Translations under genes and position numbers: made by a program | Notes under the pieces: generated by a model | Database searches by the model: none | What the model saw: the letters and a program-made list of their open reading frames with translations, nothing else | Told to the model about the DNA's origin: nothing | Assembly: GCA_020344955.1 (NCBI GenBank) | Contig: CP070831.1 | Span: forward strand, 1,551,145-1,583,241 | Length of the DNA: 32,097 nt | Source of the DNA: Promethearchaeota archaeon | GTDB taxonomy: Archaea; Asgardarchaeota; Lokiarchaeia; Sigyniarchaeales; SOKP01 | Direction of reading: 5' to 3' | Shown: positions 16,196-24,124 of the stretch, piece by piece | How positions within the stretch are numbered: the stretch's first letter is position 1 | Layout of the letters: the number at the start of each line of letters is the position of its first letter

Positions 16196-17032
16196 ATGAG
16201 TGAAAACCTTTTTGCAGATTTCAGAGATATTAAAATATGTTATAAACTAAAAGGTGAAGGAGATCCTATATTTTTAATTCATGGGTTCGGTGCTAAAAAA
16301 GAATTCTGGAATGGTCAAATTGATGAATTAGTAAAGCATTTCCAAGTAATCTGGTTTGATCTTCGAGGGGCAGGTAAGTCTAGTCGCCCAAATATTTCAT
16401 ATACTATGAAAATGCTAGTGGATGACTTAAAAGGTTTTATGGATTTTCTTAACATTGAAAAAGCTCACCTAATTGGTCATTCCTTAGGGAGTATGATTGC
16501 TCAAAATTTTACAATAAGTTATCCTAAAAGTGTGATTAAATTGGTATTGTTAGCCACTATCACAGGGATTCCTGACGAAGAAGGGCTTGAGATGTTCAAA
16601 AATAGTCATATTGCATTATATGAAGCCAGATTAAAAGATCCTATAATTACTTTTTACAATAAAATGAAAACTAGATTAACTCGTGAGTTTTTAAAATTAA
16701 TGAAACAAGATCCCAAACTTAAATTCCATAATTTATTTTCAGCAGAAGATCTAATAAAAAGTGAAGGAGAATATCCTTGGACACCTCAAGATATTATAAA
16801 CCATGCTAATGCATTGGGTGAACACCAAACTCTAAATGTTCTTAATGAAATTAAAAATAATACTTTAATAATTGCTGGAGAAAAGGATAGATTAACCCCA
16901 AAATCGTCAAGTATTCAAGTCCATGAAAAAATGCCAAATAGTAAATTGGAAATTATCCCAGGAGGACACTGGTTTCCCTTAGAAAAAGCACCAGAAGTAA
17001 ATCAAATCATTGTAGATTTCTTAAAAAGTTAA
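16196..17032 (+). CDS. Alpha/beta-hydrolase fold protein, copy 1
   Basis: This 278-residue protein is a single alpha/beta-hydrolase domain. It has the oxyanion-loop HGFG (29-32), nucleophile elbow G-H-S96-L-G, acid D231 (GEKDRLTP) and His258 (GGHWFPLEKAPE), so the triad is complete. A lid or cap region lies at about 125-205. Such enzymes hydrolyse esters, lactones or C-C bonds, and the substrate is not readable. No signal peptide is seen, so it is cytosolic. It is a tandem paralogue of the next gene: same length, the same FADxxxIKICY N-terminal pattern and shared SAEDLIK and IPNS/MPNS segments. It starts just after the terminator that ends the AAA+/VWA/SWIM cassette and so is probably a separate unit. 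Confidence 0.9.
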   Translation: MSENLFADFRDIKICYKLKGEGDPIFLIHGFGAKKEFWNGQIDELVKHFQVIWFDLRGAGKSSRPNISYTMKMLVDDLKGFMDFLNIEKAHLIGHSLGSMIAQNFTISYPKSVIKLVLLATITGIPDEEGLEMFKNSHIALYEARLKDPIITFYNKMKTRLTREFLKLMKQDPKLKFHNLFSAEDLIKSEGEYPWTPQDIINHANALGEHQTLNVLNEIKNNTLIIAGEKDRLTPKSSSIQVHEKMPNSKLEIIPGGHWFPLEKAPEVNQIIVDFLKS

Positions 17033-17071
17033 TTCGTAAGTTTATTTTTTAACCATAAATTTTTAGGTCCT

Positions 17072-17908
17072 ATGACTGATTTATTTGCTGATGTTAATGG
17101 AATAAAAATTTGCTATGAGATCTTAGGAGAAGGCGATCCTGTACTACTAGTGCATGGTCTTGGGAGTAAAAAAGAGAGTTGGATTGCTCAATTCAAACCT
17201 CTTTCAGAGCATTTCAAAGTAATTCGGTTTGATAACCGTGGAGCAGGAAAAAGTGATAGACCTAAAGGAGAATATACAATGGAACTTTTCGCTAATGATA
17301 TTGCTAGTTTTATCGACTACTTAAAAATTGATAAAACTCATATCATTGGGTGGAGTTTCGGGGGGATGATCGTTCAGAATTTTGTCATAAAATATCCAGA
17401 ACGAGTTACTAAGATGGTTTTAATCAATACAAACTATGGCACTCCTGATGAATCTGGAGCAGAGACATATAAGAATATGCGAATAGCAAGTTTGAAAGCA
17501 AAACAAGCCGATCCAGAAAAAGCATTTTGGCAATCGATACGAGCAGATTATTATATAAAATTCCGAAAACAATTGGAAGCTGAACCTACTAAAAAATGGT
17601 ATGGATTGTGGTCAGCAGAGGATTTAATAAAAGAAAGTATGATTAATCCACCAACTATAGAAGATATTGAAGTGCAAACAAGCGCTGTAAGCACACATCA
17701 TACACTAAAAAGATTGCATGAAATCAAAAATAAAAGTTTATTGATCGCCTCTACCCATGATAGAGTTATGCCTGTATCAGTTATGGAAGAAATGCATGAA
17801 AGAATTCCAAATAGTATTCTAAAGGTAATAGATAAAGCAGGTCATGGTTCACCGCGATCTAGGGCTCCAGAAATTAACAAGCTTATTATAGATTTTTTAA
17901 GTAATTAA
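17072..17908 (+). CDS. Alpha/beta-hydrolase fold protein, copy 2
   Basis: This 278-residue paralogue of the preceding gene lies 39 nt downstream on the same strand. Its catalytic residues are S95 in GWSFGGM, D230 in STHDRVMP and H258 in KAGHGSPRSRAPE, with oxyanion loop HGLG (28-31). The nucleophile elbow differs from copy 1 (GWSFG against GHSLG), and the residues after the catalytic His have changed from WFPLEK to GSPRSR. The two copies may therefore act on different substrates. The gap contains only a T-rich run. It converges on the MFS transporter gene with 16 nt between stops. Confidence 0.9.
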   Translation: MTDLFADVNGIKICYEILGEGDPVLLVHGLGSKKESWIAQFKPLSEHFKVIRFDNRGAGKSDRPKGEYTMELFANDIASFIDYLKIDKTHIIGWSFGGMIVQNFVIKYPERVTKMVLINTNYGTPDESGAETYKNMRIASLKAKQADPEKAFWQSIRADYYIKFRKQLEAEPTKKWYGLWSAEDLIKESMINPPTIEDIEVQTSAVSTHHTLKRLHEIKNKSLLIASTHDRVMPVSVMEEMHERIPNSILKVIDKAGHGSPRSRAPEINKLIIDFLSN

Positions 17909-17924
17909 ATTACTTATTATTTTT

Positions 17925-19154
17925 TTATTCTTGAATTGACTTTTCTTGGCTTAGATTAGCTATATCGTATTTTTTTAATTGAATTTTTTTAAAACTCATA
18001 AAAAATGGGACTAAAGCAATGGATGCTATAGTAAAACCCAGAAAGTAAGGTGCATATAGGCTCAACATTAATGTTCCTATTAATGGTCCTATTATTTGAG
18101 CAAAGCTATCCAATCCAGATCCAATTCCATTAATTTTTCCTTGTTCCATGGGGGTTACAGTTTGACTTATCTTACTATTTAATGGTCCACGCGTTAATGA
18201 TGCTGCAAAACTTATGAACAATATTAAGATAAGGAACATCACCCAATTAATAGATAATCCGATTATAAAAAATGTAACAAGAAAGATTCCTAAACCTACT
18301 TTGATTGCATTGGATTCTCCTATTTTATTGATAGTAGGTTTAAAAAGAGTGAATCTTACAATAGCTCGAAAAATGCCCGAGATTAAAAGTAATATACCAA
18401 TCTCAAATGGTCCTAATCCAAACATAATTTTAGCAAAAAAAGATAAGGATGCCATAGCTATTATAAAGGAAGCAGTATGAAAGCCAAATAAAACAAGATA
18501 CCACATAGCATTTCTGTTTTTTCGGATTTTAATAACTATTTTGTGTTTTAATTTATTATTCAATTCACGCTTAGATTTAGGCCATGTTTCCTGTAATATA
18601 AAAATAGTAATTATTATTGTAAATACAGAAAGTCCAGCTGCAAATAATCCTGGTAATAGTAACCCACCAATACTAAAAAAAATACCCCCTAAAGCTGGAC
18701 CAATAAGGGATGCTAAAACATGAGCTATACCTATATTTGCCATTTGTATTCCTCTATCTTTTGGAGGAACCTCATCACCAATTATAGCTTTAGCAATAGG
18801 AAAATTTCCACCAAAAATACCATCCACAATACGAGAGATTATTACCATCTGTAGTGAGTTTGAAAATGCTAATATAAGAAATCCAGCAATCGTACCTGCC
18901 TGTGAAATTAAAAGTAATGGTTTTCTGCCAAATTTATCACTAAGTTTTCCTAAAATTGGACCAAAAATAAATGAAAATATCGCATTTATGGAGAGGATAA
19001 TGCCCATTATAAATATATCAATATTAAATTCTTGAGCAATAAATGGTGCCATGGGCAATATCATTGAGAAACCAATTATATCGATAAAAACTGCTATCCA
19101 TAGAGGGGATAAAGTTGGATATTTAAAGATTTTACGATTACTTGAACGTTCCAT
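17925..19154 (-). CDS. Major facilitator superfamily transporter (drug/efflux-like)
   Basis: This 409-residue protein has about 12 hydrophobic segments. The MFS signature motif A, GPILGKLSDKFGRKP (residues 65-79), lies between membrane helices 2 and 3. The N-terminal helix has DIIGFSMILP, and GPALGG/GPLIGT motifs at the helix 5 and helix 11 positions are typical of the tetracycline/multidrug H+ antiporter branch (TetA-like). It would export a small molecule in exchange for protons; the substrate cannot be assigned. ATG 19154 has TATA-like sequences upstream on the minus strand and no close SD. An inverted repeat lies 37-56 nt upstream (19191-19210), which suggests local repressor control. No regulator gene is adjacent. 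Confidence 0.9.
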   Translation of the reverse strand: MERSSNRKIFKYPTLSPLWIAVFIDIIGFSMILPMAPFIAQEFNIDIFIMGIILSINAIFSFIFGPILGKLSDKFGRKPLLLISQAGTIAGFLILAFSNSLQMVIISRIVDGIFGGNFPIAKAIIGDEVPPKDRGIQMANIGIAHVLASLIGPALGGIFFSIGGLLLPGLFAAGLSVFTIIITIFILQETWPKSKRELNNKLKHKIVIKIRKNRNAMWYLVLFGFHTASFIIAMASLSFFAKIMFGLGPFEIGILLLISGIFRAIVRFTLFKPTINKIGESNAIKVGLGIFLVTFFIIGLSINWVMFLILILFISFAASLTRGPLNSKISQTVTPMEQGKINGIGSGLDSFAQIIGPLIGTLMLSLYAPYFLGFTIASIALVPFFMSFKKIQLKKYDIANLSQEKSIQE

Positions 19155-19190
19155 GATATTCTTATAACTATTTATAATATATTTATCTCC

Positions 19191-19210
19191 TAATTTGAAG
19201 TTCCAAATTA
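19191..19210. promoter_or_regulatory. Inverted repeat in the MFS / hexapeptide-protein divergent promoter
   Basis: TAATTTG (19191-19197) and CAAATTA (19204-19210) are perfect 7-bp arms with a 6-nt spacer. They lie upstream of the TATA-like sequence of the MFS gene in a 162-nt divergent intergenic region. Candidate operator; function inferred from position and symmetry. Confidence 0.35.
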
Positions 19211-19316
19211 ATTATCAACTTAAAAAGTTTTGATTTTATTCTATAAAGGATTGAATTAGACATTAATATGCGATTCAAAGGTAATTTTTTTATATTCGAT
19301 ATTCAAATATAGTATT

Positions 19317-20117
19317 ATGGAAGCTGAAAAACAGAAGAAACATGAAAATTCAAGTTTTGAAGAAAAATTAGAAAAAACAGTTGAGTTACCTGCTTTAGAT
19401 TTTTTCAAAATTAATTTTCTCAGCTTTTTGGTACCTCTTTACATATGCTTGGGTCTTTTTTTATTATTTGAATATGGATTTATTAATCTTCTTTCAATAC
19501 ATCCACTCATACATTTAATTACATTACCTGTAGTTCTTTTTATCCTTTATTATATTTACCTTATTATATTAATCGAATTTACAGCATTATGGGCACGAAA
19601 ATGGAATGAAAAATCCCCTCCAAAACAAGGAGTATTTAGAAGAGTCCTTGATGACGTAAACAGTGAAGAAGGAAAATTAATGAAATATTATCATAAAAGA
19701 GGATTTATAATAAAATTTCCTATGTGGTTAACTTCAAAATCGCCTTTCCCTTGGTTAATTAATCGTACTCTAAGAAGAATTAGTCATAACAAAATTGGTA
19801 AAAATGTTATTTACAATGATGCCTATGTGGGATTAGAATTCACCGATATTGCGGATAATTCTTTTTTCTATCCCACTAGTGGTCTTTCTAGCCATGCTGT
19901 AAACACAATTTTTGGTAAAATCACAATCATTGAAATTAAAATTGGTGAAAATAATACATTTTATCCAGGAACTATAATGGGATGTGGAGCTCTCACTACA
20001 GATAATAATGTGATCTATCCAAATACTGTTTTACATAAAAGTTGGAGGGGAAAATCGGGAAAATTTTATTATCAGGGTAGTCCTGGGCGCCCAATAGAAA
20101 TCGATGATAAAAAATAG
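19317..20117 (+). CDS. Membrane-anchored left-handed beta-helix (hexapeptide) protein, acyltransferase-like
   Basis: The 266-residue protein has a charged N-terminus, two membrane segments (about 35-53 and 64-92) and a soluble part. Residues about 160-255 show imperfect hexapeptide rungs (KIGKNVIYNDAYVG, IGENNTFYPGTIMG, ALTTDNNVIYPNTV) ending in YYQGSPGRPI, a pattern familiar from hexapeptide acyltransferases. The architecture recalls the C-terminal membrane and beta-helix modules of Pls/NRPS-associated proteins. An acyl or acetyl transfer activity is therefore plausible, but no catalytic His can be placed with certainty. The only candidate seen is H230 in TVLHKSW. Its stop codon abuts, with no gap, the stop of the convergent acyl-CoA synthetase alpha gene. 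Confidence 0.65.
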   Translation: MEAEKQKKHENSSFEEKLEKTVELPALDFFKINFLSFLVPLYICLGLFLLFEYGFINLLSIHPLIHLITLPVVLFILYYIYLIILIEFTALWARKWNEKSPPKQGVFRRVLDDVNSEEGKLMKYYHKRGFIIKFPMWLTSKSPFPWLINRTLRRISHNKIGKNVIYNDAYVGLEFTDIADNSFFYPTSGLSSHAVNTIFGKITIIEIKIGENNTFYPGTIMGCGALTTDNNVIYPNTVLHKSWRGKSGKFYYQGSPGRPIEIDDKK

Positions 20118-21614
20118 TTATTTTTTTGGAAATTTATCATGTTTCTGTAAAAATTCCCTATATGAATTTATCTTATCAAGTATGATACCAGTTAATTCAA
20201 GAGATTCGAAGACAGGTACATTTCTATTTAGAAGTTTTAATTTAAACTTATACCGGCTTTTATATTCTTCAAAACCCTCATTTATCTTTAACATAACACA
20301 ATACATTGGTTTTGTACAGATTCTTTTTGCTTTAGAGATATACCTTATAAATTCTTTATTAAGGTCCATATCTTTAAAGCCCAACTCTTCAAGTAACTCT
20401 TGAAATCCACCAAATCTTTCAGGATCTTTAATAAATACAATTGAAGAAATATTTGGATCTTTATCTAAAGCTAAAATCGTACGATAATATATATTTGGTT
20501 GGATACCAGCACCACCAAGGTCCAGTGGGTTTGTTACATTTGTGTTGACATCTGGCAAAAATCTTTTCATCTTATTTATAGTTCTTTCTTTAAGGTTTGG
20601 TATTTTTAGATTATATTTTTCAAGAATATCAATGGCTTCTATTGTAGAACCTCCACCAATCCCTATCACACCAACATTTCGGGTTTCTGGAAGACGGGTC
20701 AAATTAAATGCTGAAGCCAATGCGGCAACTTCATTTGAGTTACTTACAATACAGCTTCCAGTTTGCTTTCCAACTGCTTTCCATATTGCATTATTCCCTG
20801 CGAGACCCCCAGTATGAGATAAAATTGCTTTTTTTGTTGCTTCACCATATCCAGCCCTCCAAAGGATTACAGGTTTCCTATTTAAATTGCATTCTTTTAC
20901 CATATTCATAAATTTTCTCCCTTGTTGTATAGATCTTAAGTTTTCAATGTATAATCCAATTATTTTTGTATAGTCATCATAGATAAAGTATTCCAGAAAT
21001 TCAGCTGGTGATAAATCTAAAGAATTCCCAACTGATATGAATTTGGAAATGTAAAGACCATAAGAAACAGCTAACTGAGATAAATTTTGGGCAATTCCAC
21101 CAGATTGAAAAATTCCACCAAAGTTTCCTGCTTTTTTTGATTGCTCAAATGCGAAATATAATCCTGCTCTTGGATTGTAGACTCCTATACAATTTGGACC
21201 AATAATTCTTACGTTGTATTTCTTGGCAACAGTTATAAGTTCTCTTTCTAAATTTTCATTCCCTACTTCACGAAATCCTGAAGCAAAAACAGTCACAAAC
21301 GGAACACCTTTTTGGCCAATTTCTTCCATTAGTTTAGGGCATAATCGAGCAGGAACAGCTAGGATTACATAATCTATTGGCTCAGAAATCTCAAGAATAG
21401 AACTATAAATTTCATAACCATATAAATCCTTTCCACTTAACCGAGGATTAAAAAGATATATCGATCCTTTAAATCTGTTCTTCATGCATCTAAGAAAAAA
21501 CCCCCCACTGCCAGGATCATGACTAACGCCAACTATTCCAATAGCCCTTGGAAAGAAAAGCCTATCAAAATCAATCATTTGTGAATTTTTCATCATTGCC
21601 ATAATTAAAACCAT
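20118..21614 (-). CDS. ADP-forming acyl-CoA synthetase, alpha subunit-like (CoA-binding)
   Basis: This 498-residue protein has an N-terminal CoA-binding Rossmann domain (about 14-150: RAIGIVGVSHDPGSGG, then FNPRLSG and IIGPNCIGVYNP). A succinyl-CoA ligase-like domain follows (about 155-310) and then a third domain. The family's active-site Glu (E224, LYIENL) and phospho-His (H267, SHTGGLAG) are present. The ATP-grasp beta part is absent, so this is an alpha subunit needing a separately encoded beta subunit that is not in this window. The enzymes convert acyl-CoA + ADP + Pi to acid + CoA + ATP, a major energy-yielding step in peptide- or sugar-fermenting archaea. The start is uncertain: the several N-terminal Met (M1, M5, M7, M8, M13) allow a start at MIDFDRLFFP. 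It is 79 nt downstream of the GDPD gene. Confidence 0.8.
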   Translation of the reverse strand: MVLIMAMMKNSQMIDFDRLFFPRAIGIVGVSHDPGSGGFFLRCMKNRFKGSIYLFNPRLSGKDLYGYEIYSSILEISEPIDYVILAVPARLCPKLMEEIGQKGVPFVTVFASGFREVGNENLERELITVAKKYNVRIIGPNCIGVYNPRAGLYFAFEQSKKAGNFGGIFQSGGIAQNLSQLAVSYGLYISKFISVGNSLDLSPAEFLEYFIYDDYTKIIGLYIENLRSIQQGRKFMNMVKECNLNRKPVILWRAGYGEATKKAILSHTGGLAGNNAIWKAVGKQTGSCIVSNSNEVAALASAFNLTRLPETRNVGVIGIGGGSTIEAIDILEKYNLKIPNLKERTINKMKRFLPDVNTNVTNPLDLGGAGIQPNIYYRTILALDKDPNISSIVFIKDPERFGGFQELLEELGFKDMDLNKEFIRYISKAKRICTKPMYCVMLKINEGFEEYKSRYKFKLKLLNRNVPVFESLELTGIILDKINSYREFLQKHDKFPKK

Positions 21615-21693
21615 TAGAAAGAAAAAATTAAATTAATTAGAATAATTAATTTCGACTAAAATATTTTATTAGGGACTAAATTAAACAGTTCTT

Positions 21694-22431
21694 TCATGCA
21701 TTCAATAATTTTTTAACAAGGTCAATATCATCTGATATTATTCCGTCAATTCCTAATTTTAGAACTTCTTTCATATCTGATTCCATATTAACAGTCCAAA
21801 CATTAACTTTCAAATTATGTTTATGAGTAAATTCAATATACTCCTTGTTAATACTCTTGAAGTACGGGTGAACTGCATAAAAATTATTATCAATAGCTTT
21901 TTGACTGTATTTAATTAAAGCTTGTAAAGAACGTATCTCTTTCGGGATTATTAATCCTAGTTTTAGGCTAGTATCTAATTTTTGGATTTTTAATAATTCG
22001 TTGAATAAAAAGGAACTAATAATTGTAGATTCTCTTAGATTCTCTTGTATTAAGAGTTGCACAAGTTCTTTACTAAAATTTAAAGCTTTTACTTCACAAT
22101 GCAAACCAATATTTCCTTTGGCAATTTTAATAAGCTCTTTTAATGTGGGGATTTGTTCTCCGTTTCCGACATCAATATTCTTTAATTCTTGCAATGTCAT
22201 ATCTTTAATCAAACGTGTTTGTCCACTTTCTTGAGAAATATAAGCATCGTGAATAATTACAATTTCTCCATCCTTAGATCTATGAACGTCAAATTCTATA
22301 TAGTCTGCATCTAATTCAATTGCTTTTTGAAAAGATTTCATAGTATTTGGGGGAGCAATACTACTAGCTCCTCTATGTGCGATAACTAAGACATCTTTTC
22401 TTTTTCTATTATTATTAATAACGTTCACCAT
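21694..22431 (-). CDS. Glycerophosphodiester phosphodiesterase
   Basis: This 245-residue protein is a single GDPD TIM barrel, close to the usual length for cytosolic UgpQ-type enzymes. The catalytic and metal-binding set is visible: H19-R20-G (IAHRGAS), N29-T, E46 and D48 (YIEFDVH), and H61-D (IIHDA). Further family elements are the LKELI segment, a C-terminal VNVWTVN strand and GIISDD near the end. The enzyme hydrolyses glycerophosphodiesters (deacylated or de-alkylated lipid head groups) to an alcohol and glycerol phosphate. No signal peptide, so intracellular. The ADP-forming acyl-CoA synthetase alpha gene follows on the same strand. A functional link is not obvious. Confidence 0.92.
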   Translation of the reverse strand: MVNVINNNRKRKDVLVIAHRGASSIAPPNTMKSFQKAIELDADYIEFDVHRSKDGEIVIIHDAYISQESGQTRLIKDMTLQELKNIDVGNGEQIPTLKELIKIAKGNIGLHCEVKALNFSKELVQLLIQENLRESTIISSFLFNELLKIQKLDTSLKLGLIIPKEIRSLQALIKYSQKAIDNNFYAVHPYFKSINKEYIEFTHKHNLKVNVWTVNMESDMKEVLKLGIDGIISDDIDLVKKLLNA

Positions 22432-22815
22432 TTCTATTGGGTTCTATTCATCTTTAATAAATTTTAATGATATTATTAGTATTCTTTATATTAATAATAA
22501 TTATCATAAATGTATTTTCAAGCTGTTTTCAGCTAATTTTAACAAAAAATTGTATTTACTCAAATAAATATTTGATCACAGATTATAGGGATTTTTTAAT
22601 CAAAATGATCATCGACTCTATTAGATTTTTATTAACCTTAAAACATTAGATTTATATGTATGAAATGGCAACAGATAATACAAAGAAAAAGTTAAATTTA
22701 TAAGGTTATAATATTTTTTATACTTCTGAAAACGTATTAATAGGTTTTATGCGAACCTAATATTCCGATAAGTTTAAATATACGAAATAAAAGATCTGAG
22801 GAGATATCTCGAACG
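22432..22815. other. 384-nt divergent intergenic region, promoters only
   Basis: This gap lies between the start of the GDPD gene (minus strand) and the start of the TFS-like gene (plus strand). It is extremely AT-rich. A 60-codon plus-strand ORF (22467-22649) has a hydrophobic start but no SD and ordinary AT-driven composition, so I do not call it. A short inverted repeat and a good BRE/TATA lie at the right end and are listed separately. No RNA gene is seen. Confidence 0.6.
22741..22780 (+). promoter_or_regulatory. Promoter of the TFS/RPB9-like gene with upstream inverted repeat
   Basis: TTTAAATA (22773-22780) preceded by CCGATAAG makes a good archaeal BRE/TATA. It lies 36 nt before ATG 22816, so the leader would be short. 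Just upstream, TAGGTT (22741-22746) and AACCTA (22754-22759) form a 6-bp inverted repeat with a 7-nt spacer. A further 10-nt palindrome, GAGATATCTC (22801-22810), lies at or just after the expected transcription start. Confidence 0.5.
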
Positions 22816-23070
22816 ATGCGCTTTTGTGAGGAATGTGGAAATATGCTCGTTCCTAAGGATGGTAAGCTTTTCTGCAAAGCTTGCGAAAAGGAATTTGACT
22901 TAGATACTTCAAAAGAAGACGACTATAAGATAATAAAAAAGATTAGACACGATGAAAAAGAGAGTGCTCCTATTGTAGTTAAGGAAGGTTTACGGGGGGA
23001 AAGAATTTCAGCTGAAGATCGGAAAGCCTTTGAAGAAATGTTTGATATATCCGAGGCGGATGGGTACTAA
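22816..23070 (+). CDS. TFS/RPB9-type N-terminal zinc-ribbon protein (half-size)
   Basis: This 84-residue protein opens with the RPB9/TFS N-terminal zinc ribbon: C4, C7, C20 and C23 in MRFCEECGNMLVPKDGKLFCKAC, followed by an acidic linker and a short helix. Archaeal TFS is normally about 110 residues and carries a second, C-terminal ribbon whose DE pair stimulates RNA cleavage by RNA polymerase. Here that ribbon is absent, and the gene ends cleanly at 23070 with no continuation in another frame that I can see. It may be an RNA polymerase-binding subunit that lacks cleavage activity, or a competitor of a full TFS. The role is inferred from family only. A strong TATA box and nearby palindromes suggest active, regulated transcription. 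Confidence 0.8.
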   Translation: MRFCEECGNMLVPKDGKLFCKACEKEFDLDTSKEDDYKIIKKIRHDEKESAPIVVKEGLRGERISAEDRKAFEEMFDISEADGY

Positions 23071-23244
23071 ATTATTATCTTTTAGTAGTTATATTTAAAT
23101 CACTTACTCTTCCTTGTTTATATTTGATTTAAAATTATTTTAAATTCAGAAGTTTAAAGTTTTAAATTGTTTTAGGAGTAATTAAATTATAATTAGAGAA
23201 AAAATTATTCCATTTAACTACAAATTATAATGGTATAGAATAGT

Positions 23245-23640
23245 ATGTCTGAAGAAAATAAAAAGAAATTACGTGGATTTGCAGGGATTGTATCCAAGCA
23301 AGTGGAACCCTTAAATGAGAACGAGAAATTTAAGGAAAGATTTAAGGAAACTGAGGTAAAAGTCCTTTTAAATGCAAAAGATGGAAAGTGGGCGGCATTA
23401 TTGGTTATAAATAAAGGTAAAATATATGTTGATGGGATTAAAAATCAACCTAAAGAAAATATTAAAAAAAAAATTGCTGGTTGGGACGGATTATTGCAAA
23501 CTACAACCCCTATGTTTCTGGAACTTCTTGGTAGTGATAAAGTTTCGATGAGTAAGGTCATTCGGAAAATTTTGAGTGGAAAAATTAAAATAAGGGGAAT
23601 AAAACACGTTTTAATATTACTTAAATTATTTGAATTATAA
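23245..23640 (+). CDS. SCP2 (sterol carrier protein-2)-like lipid-binding protein
   Basis: This 131-residue protein matches the SCP2-like fold pattern: a beta strand with VKVLLNAKDGKWAALLVINKGKIYVDG, then helices and the closing GSDKVSMSKVIRKILSGKIKIRG-type segment (about 95-118), in which SCP2 proteins bind hydrophobic ligands. Family members carry lipids, fatty acyl-CoAs or other hydrophobic molecules. In archaea the ligand is unknown and sterols are unlikely. No signal peptide or membrane segment is seen. It starts at ATG 23245, 174 nt after the TFS-like gene, and its last six nucleotides overlap the end of the convergent coiled-coil gene (23635-24066). Confidence 0.7.
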   Translation: MSEENKKKLRGFAGIVSKQVEPLNENEKFKERFKETEVKVLLNAKDGKWAALLVINKGKIYVDGIKNQPKENIKKKIAGWDGLLQTTTPMFLELLGSDKVSMSKVIRKILSGKIKIRGIKHVLILLKLFEL

Positions 23641-24066
23641 ATTAAGTTCAAAAATCTCTGCTAGGGATAACATTCTTTCTTTTAACTTCTCAATATTTTT
23701 TTCATCTTTTAATGATTTCAAGATTACTTCTTTATCTTTTTCAGCAATTCTTTCTTCAAATAAGTTAAGAAATTCTTTCAAAAAAATAATTTTTTTATAC
23801 GGATCCTTTTTAATTTTGTTGATATATCCTTCAATTATAGAATCAGAAGAGGATTTCTCCAATTCTCGACTTGAAATGATTTTTTTTTCGGAGCCTATTA
23901 ATTCTTGTAAGAGTGAATTGTTGTTAATGATATTATGTGAAATTTTCTTTAACATATCATTTCTAGAAGGTATTGATAAATTAGTGATGTATTCTTCCAT
24001 TTCTGATTTTTTTCTTTCAATATCTTTTATCATTTCAAGAACTTTTTCTTTATTTCTTCTTTCCAT
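23635..24066 (-). CDS. Coiled-coil hypothetical protein (143 aa)
   Basis: This 143-residue minus-strand ORF has a charged, protein-like composition dominated by Lys, Glu, Ile and Leu. It shows heptad-like helices at about 1-30 (EKVLEMIKDIERKKSEMEEYI) and 85-140 (KKIIFLKEFLNLFEERIAEKDKEVILKSL). No domain is recognised. The overlapping plus-strand ORF (23630-24094) reads as low-complexity Phe/Ser/Ile and is its shadow. It is divergent from the RNase III gene across a 58-nt gap with a symmetric inverted repeat, and its 3' end overlaps the SCP2-like gene by 6 nt. No function is assigned. Confidence 0.7.
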   Translation of the reverse strand: MERRNKEKVLEMIKDIERKKSEMEEYITNLSIPSRNDMLKKISHNIINNNSLLQELIGSEKKIISSRELEKSSSDSIIEGYINKIKKDPYKKIIFLKEFLNLFEERIAEKDKEVILKSLKDEKNIEKLKERMLSLAEIFELNL

Positions 24067-24075
24067 GAAGAATTA

Positions 24076-24106
24076 TTTCAGTATAAATTTTTAAATTTAA
24101 CTGAAA
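24076..24106. promoter_or_regulatory. Symmetric inverted repeat in the shared promoter of the coiled-coil and RNase III genes
   Basis: TTTCAGT (24076-24082) and ACTGAAA (24100-24106) are 7-bp perfect arms flanking a 17-nt AT-only core (24083-24099). The core reads as a TATA-like element on both strands. The two divergent genes start 10 nt to the left and 19 nt to the right of the arms. It may be a bidirectional promoter with BRE-like arms or a shared operator. Confidence 0.4.
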
Positions 24107-24124
24107 ATAATAGTAAATTAAAAA

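Noticed and set aside
22467..22649. 60-residue hydrophobic plus-strand ORF in the GDPD/TFS gap
   Set aside because: No SD and no promoter in place; the hydrophobic run is what very AT-rich DNA gives by chance. A small membrane protein cannot be fully excluded.
22801..22810. GAGATATCTC palindrome as a definite operator
   Set aside because: Ten bases of symmetry overlapping the expected leader could be chance; mentioned only as part of the promoter entry.
23630..24094. 154-residue plus-strand ORF
   Set aside because: Low-complexity Phe/Ser/Ile sequence lying opposite a protein-like minus-strand ORF; it is the shadow of the coiled-coil gene.
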